Source: Methylobacterium sp. | GTDB lineage: Bacteria > Pseudomonadota > Alphaproteobacteria > Rhizobiales > Beijerinckiaceae | NCBI GenBank assembly: GCA_013823325.1 | Contig: PNLY01000019.1 | Location: forward strand, 1-64,000 | Direction: 5' to 3' | Length of the DNA stretch: 64,000 nucleotides | Part shown: positions 54,806-63,276 of the stretch, one piece after another | Layout: each line of letters begins with the position of its first letter | How positions within the stretch are numbered: the first letter of the stretch is position 1 | Notes under the pieces: generated by a model | Told to the model about the DNA's origin: nothing | Seen by the model: only the letters and a program-made list of their open reading frames with translations | Database searches by the model: none | Position numbers and translations under genes: made by a program

Positions 54806-56866
54806 ATGAACGCGCACGTCTATCTCGACAGCCTCAACCCGGCGCAGCGACGTGCGGTATCGCATGGCGGCGCCGCCGCCGCCGCCCCGCCGGTCCTGAT
54901 CATCGCGGGCGCCGGCTCGGGCAAGACCAATACGCTGGCGCACCGCGTCGCCCATCTCCTGGTCTGCGGCGCCGATCCGCGGCGTATCCTGCTGATGACC
55001 TTCTCGCGCCGGGCCGCCTCCGAGATGATCCGCCGTGTCGAGCGCATCGCCCGCAAGGTGATGGGCGATGGCGCCGGCGTCGCGGTCGATGCGCTGAACT
55101 GGGCCGGCACCTTCCATGGCGTCGGTGCCCGGCTGCTACGCGACCTCGCCGAGCAGATCGGGCTCGATCCCGCCTTCACCATCCATGACCGCGAGGATGC
55201 CGCCGATTTGATGAACCTGGTCCGGCACGAGCTCGGCTTCTCGAAGACCGAGGCGCGTTTTCCGACCAAGGGAACCTGCCTCTCGATCTATTCGCGCTGT
55301 GTCAACGCCGAGCAGCCGATCGAGGATGTGCTGCGGCTCTCCTATCCCTGGTGCATCGCCTGGGCGGAGGAGCTGAAGCAGCTCTTCGCGGCGTATGTCG
55401 AGGCCAAGCAGCAGCAGAACGTGCTCGATTACGACGATTTGCTGCTCTACTGGGCGCAGGCGATGAGCGACCCCGATCTCGCGACTGATGTCGGGGCGCG
55501 CTTCGACCATGTCATGGTCGACGAGTACCAGGACACAAACCGGCTGCAATCGTCGATCCTGCTGGCGCTGAAGCCCGATGGCCACGGGCTGACCGTGGTC
55601 GGCGACGACGCGCAGTCGATCTATTCCTTCCGGGCCGCCACCGTCCGCAACATCCTCGACTTCCCGCTGGCGTTCTCGCCGCCGGCCGAAGTCATCACGC
55701 TCGACCAGAACTATCGCTCGACGCAGGCGATCCTCGGCGCCGCCAACGCGGTGATCGACCTTGCCGCCGAGCGCTTCACCAAGAACCTCTGGACCGATCG
55801 CGCGGCCGGCGCCGCGCCCGAGCTGGTCAATGTCCGTGACGAGGCCGACCAGGCCCGGTTCATCGCTGAAAAGGTGCTCGAGAACCGCGAGACCGGTGCG
55901 GCGCTGAAGCAGCAGGCGGTGCTCTTCCGCGCCTCGCACCATAGCGGCCCGCTCGAAATCGAACTGACGCGCCGGAACATCCCGTTCGTGAAGTTCGGCG
56001 GGCTGAAATTTCTCGACGCCGCGCACGTCAAGGACCTGCTTGCCCTGCTGCGCTTCGTCGAGAACCCGCGCGACCGGGTCTCAGCCTTTCGCGTGATGCA
56101 GCTCCTGCCCGGCGTGGGGCCGACTTCGGCCCAGCGCGTCATCGAGCATCTGGCGCAGGCGCCCGATGGAACAGATGCCCTGCGCAACGCTCCGGCGCCG
56201 GCCCGCGCAGGAGACGACTGGACCGCCTTCGTCGAGGCGATCGAGGCGCTGCGCTCCGGCCGGTCGGGCTGGCCGGCCGAGATCGAGCGGGCCCGGCTCT
56301 GGTACGAGCCGCATCTGGAGCGCATCCATGAGGACGCGACCACGCGCCAGGCCGACCTGCTGCAGCTCGAGCAGATCGCGGGCGGCTATCCGTCGCGCGA
56401 GCGCTTCCTCACCGAGCTCACCCTCGATCCGCCGGACGCCACCAGCGACCAGGCTGGGGTGCCGCATCTCGACGAGGACTATCTGATCCTTTCGACCATC
56501 CACTCGGCCAAGGGGCAGGAGTGGAAATCGGTCTTCATCATGAATGTGGTCGACGGCTGCATCCCGATCGATCTTGGCGCCGGCGCCAAGGATGAGATCG
56601 AGGAGGAGCGCCGGCTGCTCTATGTCGCGATGACCCGCGCCAAGGACGACCTGCACCTGATGGTGCCGCAACGCTTCTTCACGCACGGCCAGTCATCGAC
56701 CGGCGACCGCCATGTCTACGCGGCCCGCACGCACTTCATCCCGAACACCCTGCTCAAGCATTTCCAGCGGCGAGCCTGGCCGCTGGCGGCACAGGCCGGC
56801 GCGCGCCCGGTTTCCGCCGGCCCGAAGATCGACGTGCGCGCCAAGATGCGCGGCATGTGGCGGTAG
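54806..56866 (+). CDS. UvrD/Rep-family ATP-dependent DNA helicase
   Basis: The 686-residue superfamily 1A helicase has all main motifs. Walker A is IIAGAGSGKTNTLAHR, motif Ia is LMTFSRRAASEM, motif II is VMVDEYQDTNRLQ and motif III is VVGDDAQSIYSFRAA. Motif IV is LDQNYRSTQAIL, motif V is LSTIHSAKGQEWKSVF and motif VI is LLYVAMTRAKDDL. It is shorter than UvrD (about 720) and lacks the UvrD C-terminal tail, closer to PcrA/Rep-like accessory helicases. The ATG at 54806 begins MNAHVYLDSLNPAQRRAV. It is divergent from the SOS operon. Confidence 0.93.
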   Translation: MNAHVYLDSLNPAQRRAVSHGGAAAAAPPVLIIAGAGSGKTNTLAHRVAHLLVCGADPRRILLMTFSRRAASEMIRRVERIARKVMGDGAGVAVDALNWAGTFHGVGARLLRDLAEQIGLDPAFTIHDREDAADLMNLVRHELGFSKTEARFPTKGTCLSIYSRCVNAEQPIEDVLRLSYPWCIAWAEELKQLFAAYVEAKQQQNVLDYDDLLLYWAQAMSDPDLATDVGARFDHVMVDEYQDTNRLQSSILLALKPDGHGLTVVGDDAQSIYSFRAATVRNILDFPLAFSPPAEVITLDQNYRSTQAILGAANAVIDLAAERFTKNLWTDRAAGAAPELVNVRDEADQARFIAEKVLENRETGAALKQQAVLFRASHHSGPLEIELTRRNIPFVKFGGLKFLDAAHVKDLLALLRFVENPRDRVSAFRVMQLLPGVGPTSAQRVIEHLAQAPDGTDALRNAPAPARAGDDWTAFVEAIEALRSGRSGWPAEIERARLWYEPHLERIHEDATTRQADLLQLEQIAGGYPSRERFLTELTLDPPDATSDQAGVPHLDEDYLILSTIHSAKGQEWKSVFIMNVVDGCIPIDLGAGAKDEIEEERRLLYVAMTRAKDDLHLMVPQRFFTHGQSSTGDRHVYAARTHFIPNTLLKHFQRRAWPLAAQAGARPVSAGPKIDVRAKMRGMWR

Positions 56867-56878
56867 GCGGCAAGATCT

Positions 56879-56903
56879 GGAACGCGCCGCCCCTCCCGGC
56901 GTT
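56879..56903 (+). promoter_or_regulatory. EcfG-type general stress promoter
   Basis: GGAAC, 16 bases, CGTT is a perfect match 77 bases upstream of the 102-residue gene at 56981. Confidence 0.7.
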
Positions 56904-56980
56904 GAGCCGGCATGCCTATCGCGCGTAGCCGTAGCGCACGCCCTCGACACAACGCTTCGACGAGCGGAGAGATAAGCTAA

Positions 56981-57289
56981 ATGAAGCGCAAGGACTTGGC
57001 GGCGCTCGATGAGGCGAAGCTCGTTGAGCTGCTCAGCATGGCGCAGCAGGTCATGGCAGGGCTCACGCGGACGATACTCTTGGTGAGCAAGACCATCACA
57101 GGCGAAAATCTCGACGGCGCCGCACTCACCCGCGAGGCTGCACAGATCGTCGCGGATATGCTCCTCGACGAGGCCAAGCAGCTGCGAAAGGCCGGCAAGA
57201 CCGCTGAGGCCGACGTCCGTGAACGAGCGGTCGGCCAATTCACGATGGTTGTCCGTGAGACCTTTCGCCCGCCGCTCATGAAGCAGTGA
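56981..57289 (+). CDS. Hypothetical stress-type protein, 102 residues
   Basis: The fully helical protein (MKRKDLAALDEAKLVELLSM, then AALTREAAQIVADMLLDEAKQLRKAGK) has no signal peptide. One moderately hydrophobic helix (MAGLTRTILLVSKTI) may be buried rather than membrane-spanning. No family is recognised. The perfect EcfG promoter upstream suggests it belongs to the general stress response. It converges on the next gene. Confidence 0.65.
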   Translation: MKRKDLAALDEAKLVELLSMAQQVMAGLTRTILLVSKTITGENLDGAALTREAAQIVADMLLDEAKQLRKAGKTAEADVRERAVGQFTMVVRETFRPPLMKQ

Positions 57290-57302
57290 CAGGCGGTCTC
57301 GC

Positions 57303-57644
57303 CTAAGCTGCCGCCGCGTCTGAGGCGGTAGCAAGATATTTTGCGTAATCGCGGCGTGCTTCAAGGGTGTTCGGCCGATCACGAAGCCAGGCGAAATAAG
57401 CGGCCGGCCGTACGGTGACGAACTCGATCGCATTGCCTTCTCTGAGCAGGTCGTCGACCGTCTGCATGACTTTGAGATACCAGGTCTGATAGTCTTGTCG
57501 CTCATGGCCAGCTATCGCCGATAGCTCAGCAAAATCAACCTCTTCGTACCATGGCAGAACGGCGGTGTACGGTTGGGTTGAACCAGGAATTCGAGCGCCG
57601 CTCTCCCACGAACCAAATTGCGGCATCTGAGATTGGGTGTGCAT
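57303..57644 (-). CDS. Hypothetical protein, 113 residues
   Basis: The product begins MHTQSQMPQFGSWESG and contains PYTAVLPWYEEVDFAELSAI, QTVDDLLREGNAIEF and AWLRDRPNTLEARRDYAKYL. It is acidic, soluble and Trp-rich. I do not recognise it. CGGAGACC before the ATG serves as a binding site. It stands alone between two other stress-type genes; the 150 bases beyond its start hold nothing else that I can support. Confidence 0.55.
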   Translation of the reverse strand: MHTQSQMPQFGSWESGARIPGSTQPYTAVLPWYEEVDFAELSAIAGHERQDYQTWYLKVMQTVDDLLREGNAIEFVTVRPAAYFAWLRDRPNTLEARRDYAKYLATASDAAAA

Positions 57645-57795
57645 GACAGGTCTCCGCTTGGCGGCGTCAACATGCGCCGCACGCGGTCATGTCCAGAAGC
57701 AAGGAGACAACTGCAGCTCCGAAGGTACAGGGAGGAACGGGCCCGTCTATGTCATTTGACCGAACCGCGACGGCTTAGCCGCGCTCCGCACGGCG

Positions 57796-58587
57796 TCAGC
57801 GCTCCAGCAGCGCCCAGACCGGAGCATGGTCGCTCGCTCCGAGCTTGCCGCGCTCGTCGCGGTCAACTCCGGCGTCCACCAGGCCCGCCGCGAGATCGGC
57901 GGACAGAAGGATATGGTCGAGCCGCAATCCGTGATCTCGATCGAAACGGCCGCGCCAATAGGTCCAGAACGAATATATCCGCTGATCGGGGAAAAGGTGC
58001 CGGACGGCATCGGTCCAGCCCTGGTCGACCAATCGACGGAAACTCCGGCGAGGCGCCGGCTGGATCAATGCATCGTCATCCCAGGACTTGGTCGGATAGA
58101 TGTCGATCTCGGTTGGAGCGACATTGTAGTCGCCGGCCAGGATCACCGGCACACCGGCCGCCTTCAGGTCGGCGGCATGCGCGATCAGCCGCTTCATCCA
58201 TGCCAGCTTGTAGTCGAATTTCGGCCCGGGCTGGGGATTGCCGTTCGGAGCGTAGATCGACGCGACGACGATCCCCGCGATGGCTGCCTCGATGTATCGG
58301 GCTTGATCATCGTCTTGGTCACCGGGAAGGCCGCGACGGGTGACCACCGGCTCCTTGCCACGCGCCAGCAGCGCGACGCCGTTCCAGGTCTTTTCACCCT
58401 GCCAGACCGCCCCGTAGCCGGCTGCTTGGATTGCCGCGACCGGGAAGGCGGCGTCCTTTGCCTTGAGCTCCTGGAGGGCGACGATATCGGGCTTCGTCGC
58501 GTCGAGCCAGGCGAGCAGGTTCGGCAGCCTCTTGTTGATGTTGTTGATGTTGAACGTCGCGACCCGCAGCCGTTTGGCTTTCGCCAT
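57796..58587 (-). CDS. xthA: Exonuclease III-type AP endonuclease
   Basis: The enzyme cuts DNA at abasic sites and trims 3' ends. The 263-residue protein shows RVATFNINNINKRL, the catalytic Glu in IVALQELKAKD, NGVALLAR, the Asp-Asn pair in LAGDYNVAPTEID and the final GASDHAPVWALL. Its ATG follows the ku stop directly, with no bases between, so the two form one operon under the minus-strand ku promoter. Confidence 0.94.
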   Translation of the reverse strand: MAKAKRLRVATFNINNINKRLPNLLAWLDATKPDIVALQELKAKDAAFPVAAIQAAGYGAVWQGEKTWNGVALLARGKEPVVTRRGLPGDQDDDQARYIEAAIAGIVVASIYAPNGNPQPGPKFDYKLAWMKRLIAHAADLKAAGVPVILAGDYNVAPTEIDIYPTKSWDDDALIQPAPRRSFRRLVDQGWTDAVRHLFPDQRIYSFWTYWRGRFDRDHGLRLDHILLSADLAAGLVDAGVDRDERGKLGASDHAPVWALLER

Positions 58588-59409
58588 CTACGCCGCCTTC
58601 TTCGCCGGCTTGCGCTTGGTCGACGGCGGCGGAGTCTGCCCGACGCTGGCCCGCAGCGCAGCCATCAGATCGACAGGCTTCGGCGCCTTGGCCTTCTTCG
58701 CGAGCTTTACCGGCTTGCCGGCGAGCTTCGCCTTCACAAGCTCGGCGACGGCCGCCTCATAGCGGTCGTCGAACGTCGCCGGATCGAACTTGCCCATCTT
58801 GGTCTCGATGATGTGCTTGGCGAGCTCGAGCATCTCCTTCTGGATCTTCAGCTTGGGGATGCCATCGAAGGCCTCGGTGGCGGAGCGGACCTCGTAGTCG
58901 AAGTTGAGGGTATGGGCGACCAGGCCCAGCCCATGCGCGCGGATCATGAGCGCGCGGTAGCGCCGAAACAGCACCGCGTGAGCGAGGGCGCCGACCTTGC
59001 TGGCGCGCAACGCCTCGCGGATCACCGCAAAGGCGTCATCGGCAATCTTGCTGGACGGCGCGAGATAATACGGCTTGTCGAAATAGACCGTGTCGATCTC
59101 ACCGCAGGGGATAAAGGCGGCGACCGCCAGCAGCTTCTTGCTCTCCGGCACCGCGCTGGCAATCTCGTCGGGCTCGACCTCGACATAGCGGTTCTCGCTG
59201 ATCTCGAAGCCCTTGATCTGGTGCTCGCGGTCGACCGGCTCTTCCGTGACCGGGTCGATGAACTCGCGCCTGACGCGATGGCCGGTGTCGCGGTTGATCG
59301 TGTGGAAGGCGATGCGCTCGGAGGTGCTGGCGCCGGTGTAAAGTGCAACCGGGCAACTGATCTCGCCGAACTTCAGATAGCCCTTCCAGTTCGCCCGCGC
59401 CGCAACCAT
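58588..59409 (-). CDS. ku: Non-homologous end-joining protein Ku (copy 1)
   Basis: Ku binds DNA ends and recruits LigD in bacterial end joining. The 273-residue protein has the full Ku core (NWKGYLKFGEISCPVALYTG, FHTINRDTGHRVRREFID, KPYYLAP, AHTLNFDYEVR) and a basic Lys/Pro tail (PPPSTKRKPAKKAA) as in DNA-binding Ku extensions. The ATG at 59409 lies inside a much longer open frame that is antisense to copy 2. It leads a ku-xthA operon behind an EcfG-type promoter. Confidence 0.95.
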   Translation of the reverse strand: MVAARANWKGYLKFGEISCPVALYTGASTSERIAFHTINRDTGHRVRREFIDPVTEEPVDREHQIKGFEISENRYVEVEPDEIASAVPESKKLLAVAAFIPCGEIDTVYFDKPYYLAPSSKIADDAFAVIREALRASKVGALAHAVLFRRYRALMIRAHGLGLVAHTLNFDYEVRSATEAFDGIPKLKIQKEMLELAKHIIETKMGKFDPATFDDRYEAAVAELVKAKLAGKPVKLAKKAKAPKPVDLMAALRASVGQTPPPSTKRKPAKKAA

Positions 59410-59442
59410 GACACGCCACTCCCAACGCAACACCAGCGATTC

Positions 59443-59467
59443 AATGCGGCTGCGCTCGACAGGTTCC
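59443..59467 (-). promoter_or_regulatory. EcfG-type promoter of ku copy 1
   Basis: On the minus strand the sequence reads GGAAC, 16 bases, CATT, one base from the consensus CGTT. Its -10 end is 33 bases before the ATG. It is the mirror image of the promoter at 59477-59501. Confidence 0.65.
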
Positions 59468-59476
59468 GCCCGGCAG

Positions 59477-59501
59477 GGAACTGAATCGATCAAGCGGCAT
59501 T
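59477..59501 (+). promoter_or_regulatory. EcfG-type promoter of ku copy 2
   Basis: GGAAC, 16 bases, CATT on the plus strand, with -10 end 34 bases before the ATG, matches the other ku promoter in motif, spacing and distance to the start. Confidence 0.65.
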
Positions 59502-59535
59502 GAGTTGGCAGCTGCGTTCCCGGAGTTGCGTCGTC

Positions 59536-60339
59536 ATGCCGGCCAGGACCTATTGGAAGGGCTACCTCAAGCTCTCGCTCGTCACCTGTCCTGTCGCCAT
59601 GAGCCCGGCGACCTCGGAGAGCGAGAAGGTCCGCTTTCACACGCTCAATCGCGACACCGGCAATCGTGTCGTCAGCCGCTATGTCGATGCCGAGACCGGC
59701 AAGCCCGTCGAGCCGGACGGTCAGGCAAAGGGCTATGAGGCCGAAGCCGGCCGGCTCGTGGTGATCGAGGACGAGGAGCTCGAAGCGGTCAGGCTGGATA
59801 CCGTCCGCACGATCGACATCGACGCCTTCGTCCCGCGCGACTCCATCCCTTGGATCTATCTCGACAGCCCGCATTATCTGGTGCCGGCCGACGAGGTCGG
59901 CGAGGAGGCCTTTTCGGTCATCCGCGACGCCATGGCGGCGACAAAGATGGTCGGCGTCTCCCGCGTCGTCCTCTATCGCCGCGAGCGCGCGGTGATGCTG
60001 GAGCCGCGCGACAAGGGCATCGTGCTCTGGACGCTGCGCTATGGCGACGAGGTCCGCGACGAGAAGGGCTACTTCGTCGACATCGACAAGGCGAAGCCGG
60101 AGCCCGAGCTGCTCGACCTGGCGCAGAAATTCATCAAGGCGAAGACCAGGGACTGGTCGCCGGAGATGGTGAAGGACCCGGTCCAGGAGCACCTGCTCAA
60201 GCTGATCGCGTCGAAGAAGCGCAAGGGCGCCCGCAAATCCGCAGGCGATGCCGACAAGGGCCGCCCGGGCAACGTCGTCAACCTGTTCGAGGCCCTGAAG
60301 AAGAGCCTGCAGGCGGACAAGTCGCTGCGGGAGTCTTGA
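59536..60339 (+). CDS. ku: Non-homologous end-joining protein Ku (copy 2)
   Basis: The 267-residue second Ku has the same core (YWKGYLKLSLVTCPVAMSPA, FHTLNRDTGNRVVSRYVD, SPHYLVP, LWTLRYGDEVRDE) but a different end. It has RKGARKSAGDADKGRPGNVVN and the terminal NLFEALKKSLQAD, in place of the Lys/Pro tail of copy 1. Two or more divergent Ku copies are known in Sinorhizobium, where they can act as heterodimers. An alpha/beta hydrolase gene begins eight bases after the stop. Confidence 0.95.
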   Translation: MPARTYWKGYLKLSLVTCPVAMSPATSESEKVRFHTLNRDTGNRVVSRYVDAETGKPVEPDGQAKGYEAEAGRLVVIEDEELEAVRLDTVRTIDIDAFVPRDSIPWIYLDSPHYLVPADEVGEEAFSVIRDAMAATKMVGVSRVVLYRRERAVMLEPRDKGIVLWTLRYGDEVRDEKGYFVDIDKAKPEPELLDLAQKFIKAKTRDWSPEMVKDPVQEHLLKLIASKKRKGARKSAGDADKGRPGNVVNLFEALKKSLQADKSLRES

Positions 60340-60347
60340 AGGCGTGG

Positions 60348-61214
60348 ATGTCAATGTTTGAAGGCTTCGCCGTCGACGTCATAGAGTTGAGCGAGGCCAC
60401 ATTGCGTGTGCGGCATGGCGGCAAGGGCGAGCCCTTGCTGCTGTTGCACGGGCATCCGCGCACTCATGCGACCTGGCATCGGGTCGCGCCGTTGCTGGCG
60501 ACTGATTTCCACGTCGTTTGTCCAGACCTGCGAGGCTTCGGACAATCCTCACGTCCGCCTGAAATGCCGCACCATGCCGGTTCGTCGAAGCGCGCGAAGG
60601 CGCGGGACTGCCTGGAGTTGATGGCGCGGCTCGGTTTCGGGCGTTTCCATGTCGCCGGCCACGATCGGGGCTCGTACACGGCTTTTCGACTGGCGATGGA
60701 TCACCCCGACGCGGTGCAGCGACTGGCCGTGATGGACGGCGTACCGATCCTCGAGGCCCTTGAACGCTGCACTGAAAAGTTCGCGCGGCTCTGGTGGCAC
60801 TGGTTCTTCTTCTGCCAGCCAGACAAGCCCGAGCGAGCGATCCTCGCCGACCCAATAGCATGGTATGGCGGTGATCCCGCGTCGATGGGGTCAGAGAACT
60901 ACGCCGATTTCCTGGCAGCCATTCAGGATCCTGGCACGATCCACGGCATGCTCGAAGACTATCGCGCGGGGCCGGCGATAGATCGCTTTCACGACGCAGC
61001 CGACCGCGAGCAAGGTCGAACTTTGCGATGCCCGCTGCTCTGCCTCTGGTCCGAGCGCGATGATCTGCCCGAACTCTATGGGGATGTGCTCGATGTCTGG
61101 CGCCCCTGGGCACCCGATCGCCGAGGGCACGCAATCGCCAGCGGCCACCACATGGCAGAAGAGGCGCCGGAGGCCGTTGCGCGAGCACTGCGGCATTTTT
61201 TCGCCGAACGGTGA
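60348..61214 (+). CDS. Alpha/beta hydrolase, haloacetate dehalogenase-like
   Basis: The 288-residue protein has the alpha/beta hydrolase oxyanion region LLLLHGHPRTHATWHRVAP and PDLRGFGQSSRP. The nucleophile is Asp106 (VAGHDRGSYTAFRLAM), as in haloacetate dehalogenase DehH1 and epoxide-hydrolase-like enzymes, rather than Ser. The histidine is in ASGHHMAEEAPE. AAGG five bases before ATG 60348 favours that start over 60354. It is probably co-transcribed with ku copy 2, so it is stress-induced; its natural substrate is unknown. Confidence 0.87.
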   Translation: MSMFEGFAVDVIELSEATLRVRHGGKGEPLLLLHGHPRTHATWHRVAPLLATDFHVVCPDLRGFGQSSRPPEMPHHAGSSKRAKARDCLELMARLGFGRFHVAGHDRGSYTAFRLAMDHPDAVQRLAVMDGVPILEALERCTEKFARLWWHWFFFCQPDKPERAILADPIAWYGGDPASMGSENYADFLAAIQDPGTIHGMLEDYRAGPAIDRFHDAADREQGRTLRCPLLCLWSERDDLPELYGDVLDVWRPWAPDRRGHAIASGHHMAEEAPEAVARALRHFFAER

Positions 61215-61231
61215 GAGGCGGCGGCAAATAG

Positions 61232-61256
61232 AGAACCAGTCGGCCTCTGCTGCGTT
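61232..61256 (+). promoter_or_regulatory. EcfG-like promoter (one mismatch)
   Basis: AGAAC, 16 bases, CGTT differs from the consensus only in the first G. Its -10 end is 24 bases before the ATG at 61281. Confidence 0.5.
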
Positions 61257-61280
61257 ATCCGCCTGCCTTAGGAGGGCGCG

Positions 61281-61589
61281 ATGAGCCATCATTCTACGGA
61301 ACTGGTCAATCAAGTCGCTTTGCTGAACACCCGTGCTCCTCCGAGCGGCAAAGCGTTGAAGGAACGTTTCCTTCTTCAGATGAGTGAAGGCGACATGCTG
61401 AATGCGCTCGCAAGCTTGTCGGGCCGGAGCGTCGATTGCGTAGCCTGGCTGCTCCTGCAGGATATGATCGTGCCTGGCGGTTTGCTTCGGGCCGCGATTC
61501 AGCTGGACCGACAAAACCAAGCGGAGCGCCGTCGTGAACCGGGCATCTCGATCGCGCCTGATCAGCTTTTCGGTCCGGGTCGGACGTGA
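61281..61589 (+). CDS. Hypothetical stress-type protein, 102 residues
   Basis: The product begins MSHHSTELVNQVALLNTRAP and has a helical core, LQMSEGDMLNALASLSGRSV, then WLLLQDMIVPGGLLRAAIQL. No signal peptide is present. TTAGGAGG before the ATG is a strong binding site. No family is recognised. The EcfG-like promoter and its neighbours suggest a stress gene. Confidence 0.65.
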   Translation: MSHHSTELVNQVALLNTRAPPSGKALKERFLLQMSEGDMLNALASLSGRSVDCVAWLLLQDMIVPGGLLRAAIQLDRQNQAERRREPGISIAPDQLFGPGRT

Positions 61590-61607
61590 GCAGCTTTGAC
61601 GCTGTTC

Positions 61608-62123
61608 TTAGAGCCCGTCGCACCAGTGCTGGACCATCGGCCCGTCGCGACCGGATACAGGATCAGTCGGAGGCCTTGCCAACCGGCTGATTGCAGTCCG
61701 GGCCTCCACCGTCGGCGGATCGCGCAGAATGTCCCCGGATTGCCCTTGAGGATAGGCCCCGACGACGAGGAAGTCGCTGCTAGCGCTGAGCCGGCGATGA
61801 CCCGTGCCGGCGGGTAGCAGAAGCACATCACCCGCGTGGACAACCAGCTCCCGGCCGCCGTCTCCGCCCAAGGCCAGCTCGGCCGAGCCTTTGGCGATGC
61901 CGAGGACCTCGTGGCCTTTCGAGTGATAGTGATGGAAGTCGTAGATGCCGTTGCGCCAGGCTGGCGGCCAGCCATTGTCCGCAAAGCGCTGTTCCATCGT
62001 GGCGGCGAGATCAGCCTGATCGGGCGGGAAAGCCTGCTGGTAGACGAGAGCCGGAAAGCGCGGGTTGTTCGGGATCGACCCGCGCTCCTCGAAGGACAGG
62101 ACGAGTATCGTCGGTACCGCCAT
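61608..62123 (-). CDS. Cupin-domain protein (YjlB-like)
   Basis: The 171-residue protein has a cupin barrel with metal-type motifs FHHYHSKGHEVLGIAKG (His residues and Glu) and HAGDVLLLPAGTGHRRL (second cupin motif), and the family N terminus TILVLSFEERGSIPNN. It resembles Bacillus YjlB, whose function is unknown. The ATG at 62123 has GGAAAG upstream. It is last in the minus-strand run from 63351. Confidence 0.85.
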   Translation of the reverse strand: MAVPTILVLSFEERGSIPNNPRFPALVYQQAFPPDQADLAATMEQRFADNGWPPAWRNGIYDFHHYHSKGHEVLGIAKGSAELALGGDGGRELVVHAGDVLLLPAGTGHRRLSASSDFLVVGAYPQGQSGDILRDPPTVEARTAISRLARPPTDPVSGRDGPMVQHWCDGL

Positions 62124-62153
62124 CGATCGCTTTCCGGTCAAGCCGAGCGAGAT

Positions 62154-62366
62154 TTACTCAGGGTCTCGATCACGGCCATGACCGTTTCCTGGGGTCGCAT
62201 CGCCATCCCCGGAGAGCACGACCGGGTTGGCGCTGACCAGCCCATCCGGGTTGGGTTTCGCCTGGGAGGGCGCAAACTGACCCTTTGCGTCCTGCTGTGC
62301 AGGTTGGCGGGATTTTACCGCCGCTTCCTGTTCGGGGCTGAGTGGATTGCCATGTCCATCACGCAT
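62154..62366 (-). CDS. Small hydrophilic protein, 70 residues
   Basis: The product reads MRDGHGNPLSPEQEAAVKSR followed by Gln/Pro/Gly-rich sequence (QQDAKGQFAPSQAKPNPDG) and ends HGRDRDPE. It is likely disordered. AAAGGAG lies about six bases before the ATG, an excellent site. Such hydrophilic, Gly/Pro-rich peptides often appear in desiccation or stress responses; here that is inference from the operon. Confidence 0.6.
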   Translation of the reverse strand: MRDGHGNPLSPEQEAAVKSRQPAQQDAKGQFAPSQAKPNPDGLVSANPVVLSGDGDATPGNGHGRDRDPE

Positions 62367-62388
62367 GATGAGCTCCTTTGGTTCTGCT

Positions 62389-63267
62389 TCAGCGCGGCCC
62401 CCAGAGGGCGGTGAGATCGAGTTCTTCGTCACGGTGCTTGCCGCCGAGCTGGGCCGCCATCCAGGCTGCCGCCGCCCCTACCAACAACGCCGCCGCCGTC
62501 AGGAATGCTGAGAGAACGCCGATCTTGCGGGCGCGTTCGGCAGCCTGCTTGGCGGTCTCCTTCGCCTGATTGAGGCGAGCAAAGGCGTCGTCGATGCGCT
62601 TCTCAGCCTCGGGCTGGGCGATGTTCATCCGGGTCGCCATCCGGCTCGCAATGTAGGAGCGATCTGCTTGATCGAGCTGCCCACTCGCGAGACTGCGCAC
62701 CAGAATGCGCGAGGCTTCGTCGCGCTCTGCCTGTGATACGGGTTCGGTGCCTGTGGAACGGGTCAACGTATCGGCCGCGGTTGCGAGGGGATCCGGCTGC
62801 TGGCTGAGCGCCGCGCCGGCGGCCGTCGTCGCGGCGGCCACTCCCGTAGCAGCCGTTCTCGCTAGACCGGCGACGGACGACGCCGCAAGGCCAGCGATGA
62901 GCAGCGCTCCTACGGCCCAGACGACGAGGCCGTGCGAACCATCACGCACATGCCGCTCGTGCAGGCTGGCATCGGCGGCCGGGCGCCGCATCCGGCCGGC
63001 GAGATAGCCACCGGCCGCCGAGGCTGTGACGCTCACCCAAAGCGCCCATAGGGCTCCGGCAATGGCCAGCGCGGTAACGCCAGTCGAATGCGAAGGTTCG
63101 AACGAGACGAGCGACATGCCGATCGCCGAGCCGAATGTCGTGAAAAGGGTGGTGATGGCCGCAGCAAGGGCTGCACCACCGAAGATCGCGCTCCATTCAA
63201 GATAAGAGCCGGAGCGCGAGGCAGATTGGGTTGGAGCAACGACGACGACGTCAGTTTCGGTTGCCAT
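62389..63267 (-). CDS. Membrane protein of unknown function, 292 residues
   Basis: The protein has an N-terminal cytoplasmic stretch and about three helices (WSAIFGGAALAAAITTLFTTFGSAIG, VTALAIAGALWALWVSVTASAAGGYLAG, HGLVVWAVGALLIAGLAASSVAG). A long soluble domain with a helical coiled segment follows (AEKRIDDAFARLNQAKETAKQAAERAR), then a last helix, IGVLSAFLTAAALLVGAAAAWMA. It recalls rhizobial 'mll5186-like' proteins. It follows the 24-residue gene by nine bases. Confidence 0.75.
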   Translation of the reverse strand: MATETDVVVVAPTQSASRSGSYLEWSAIFGGAALAAAITTLFTTFGSAIGMSLVSFEPSHSTGVTALAIAGALWALWVSVTASAAGGYLAGRMRRPAADASLHERHVRDGSHGLVVWAVGALLIAGLAASSVAGLARTAATGVAAATTAAGAALSQQPDPLATAADTLTRSTGTEPVSQAERDEASRILVRSLASGQLDQADRSYIASRMATRMNIAQPEAEKRIDDAFARLNQAKETAKQAAERARKIGVLSAFLTAAALLVGAAAAWMAAQLGGKHRDEELDLTALWGPR

Positions 63268-63276
63268 GGCACGCTC

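Noticed and set aside
57826-59484. 552-residue plus-strand frame across xthA and ku copy 1
   Set aside because: It is antisense to two well-recognised genes and shows no domain or start signal.
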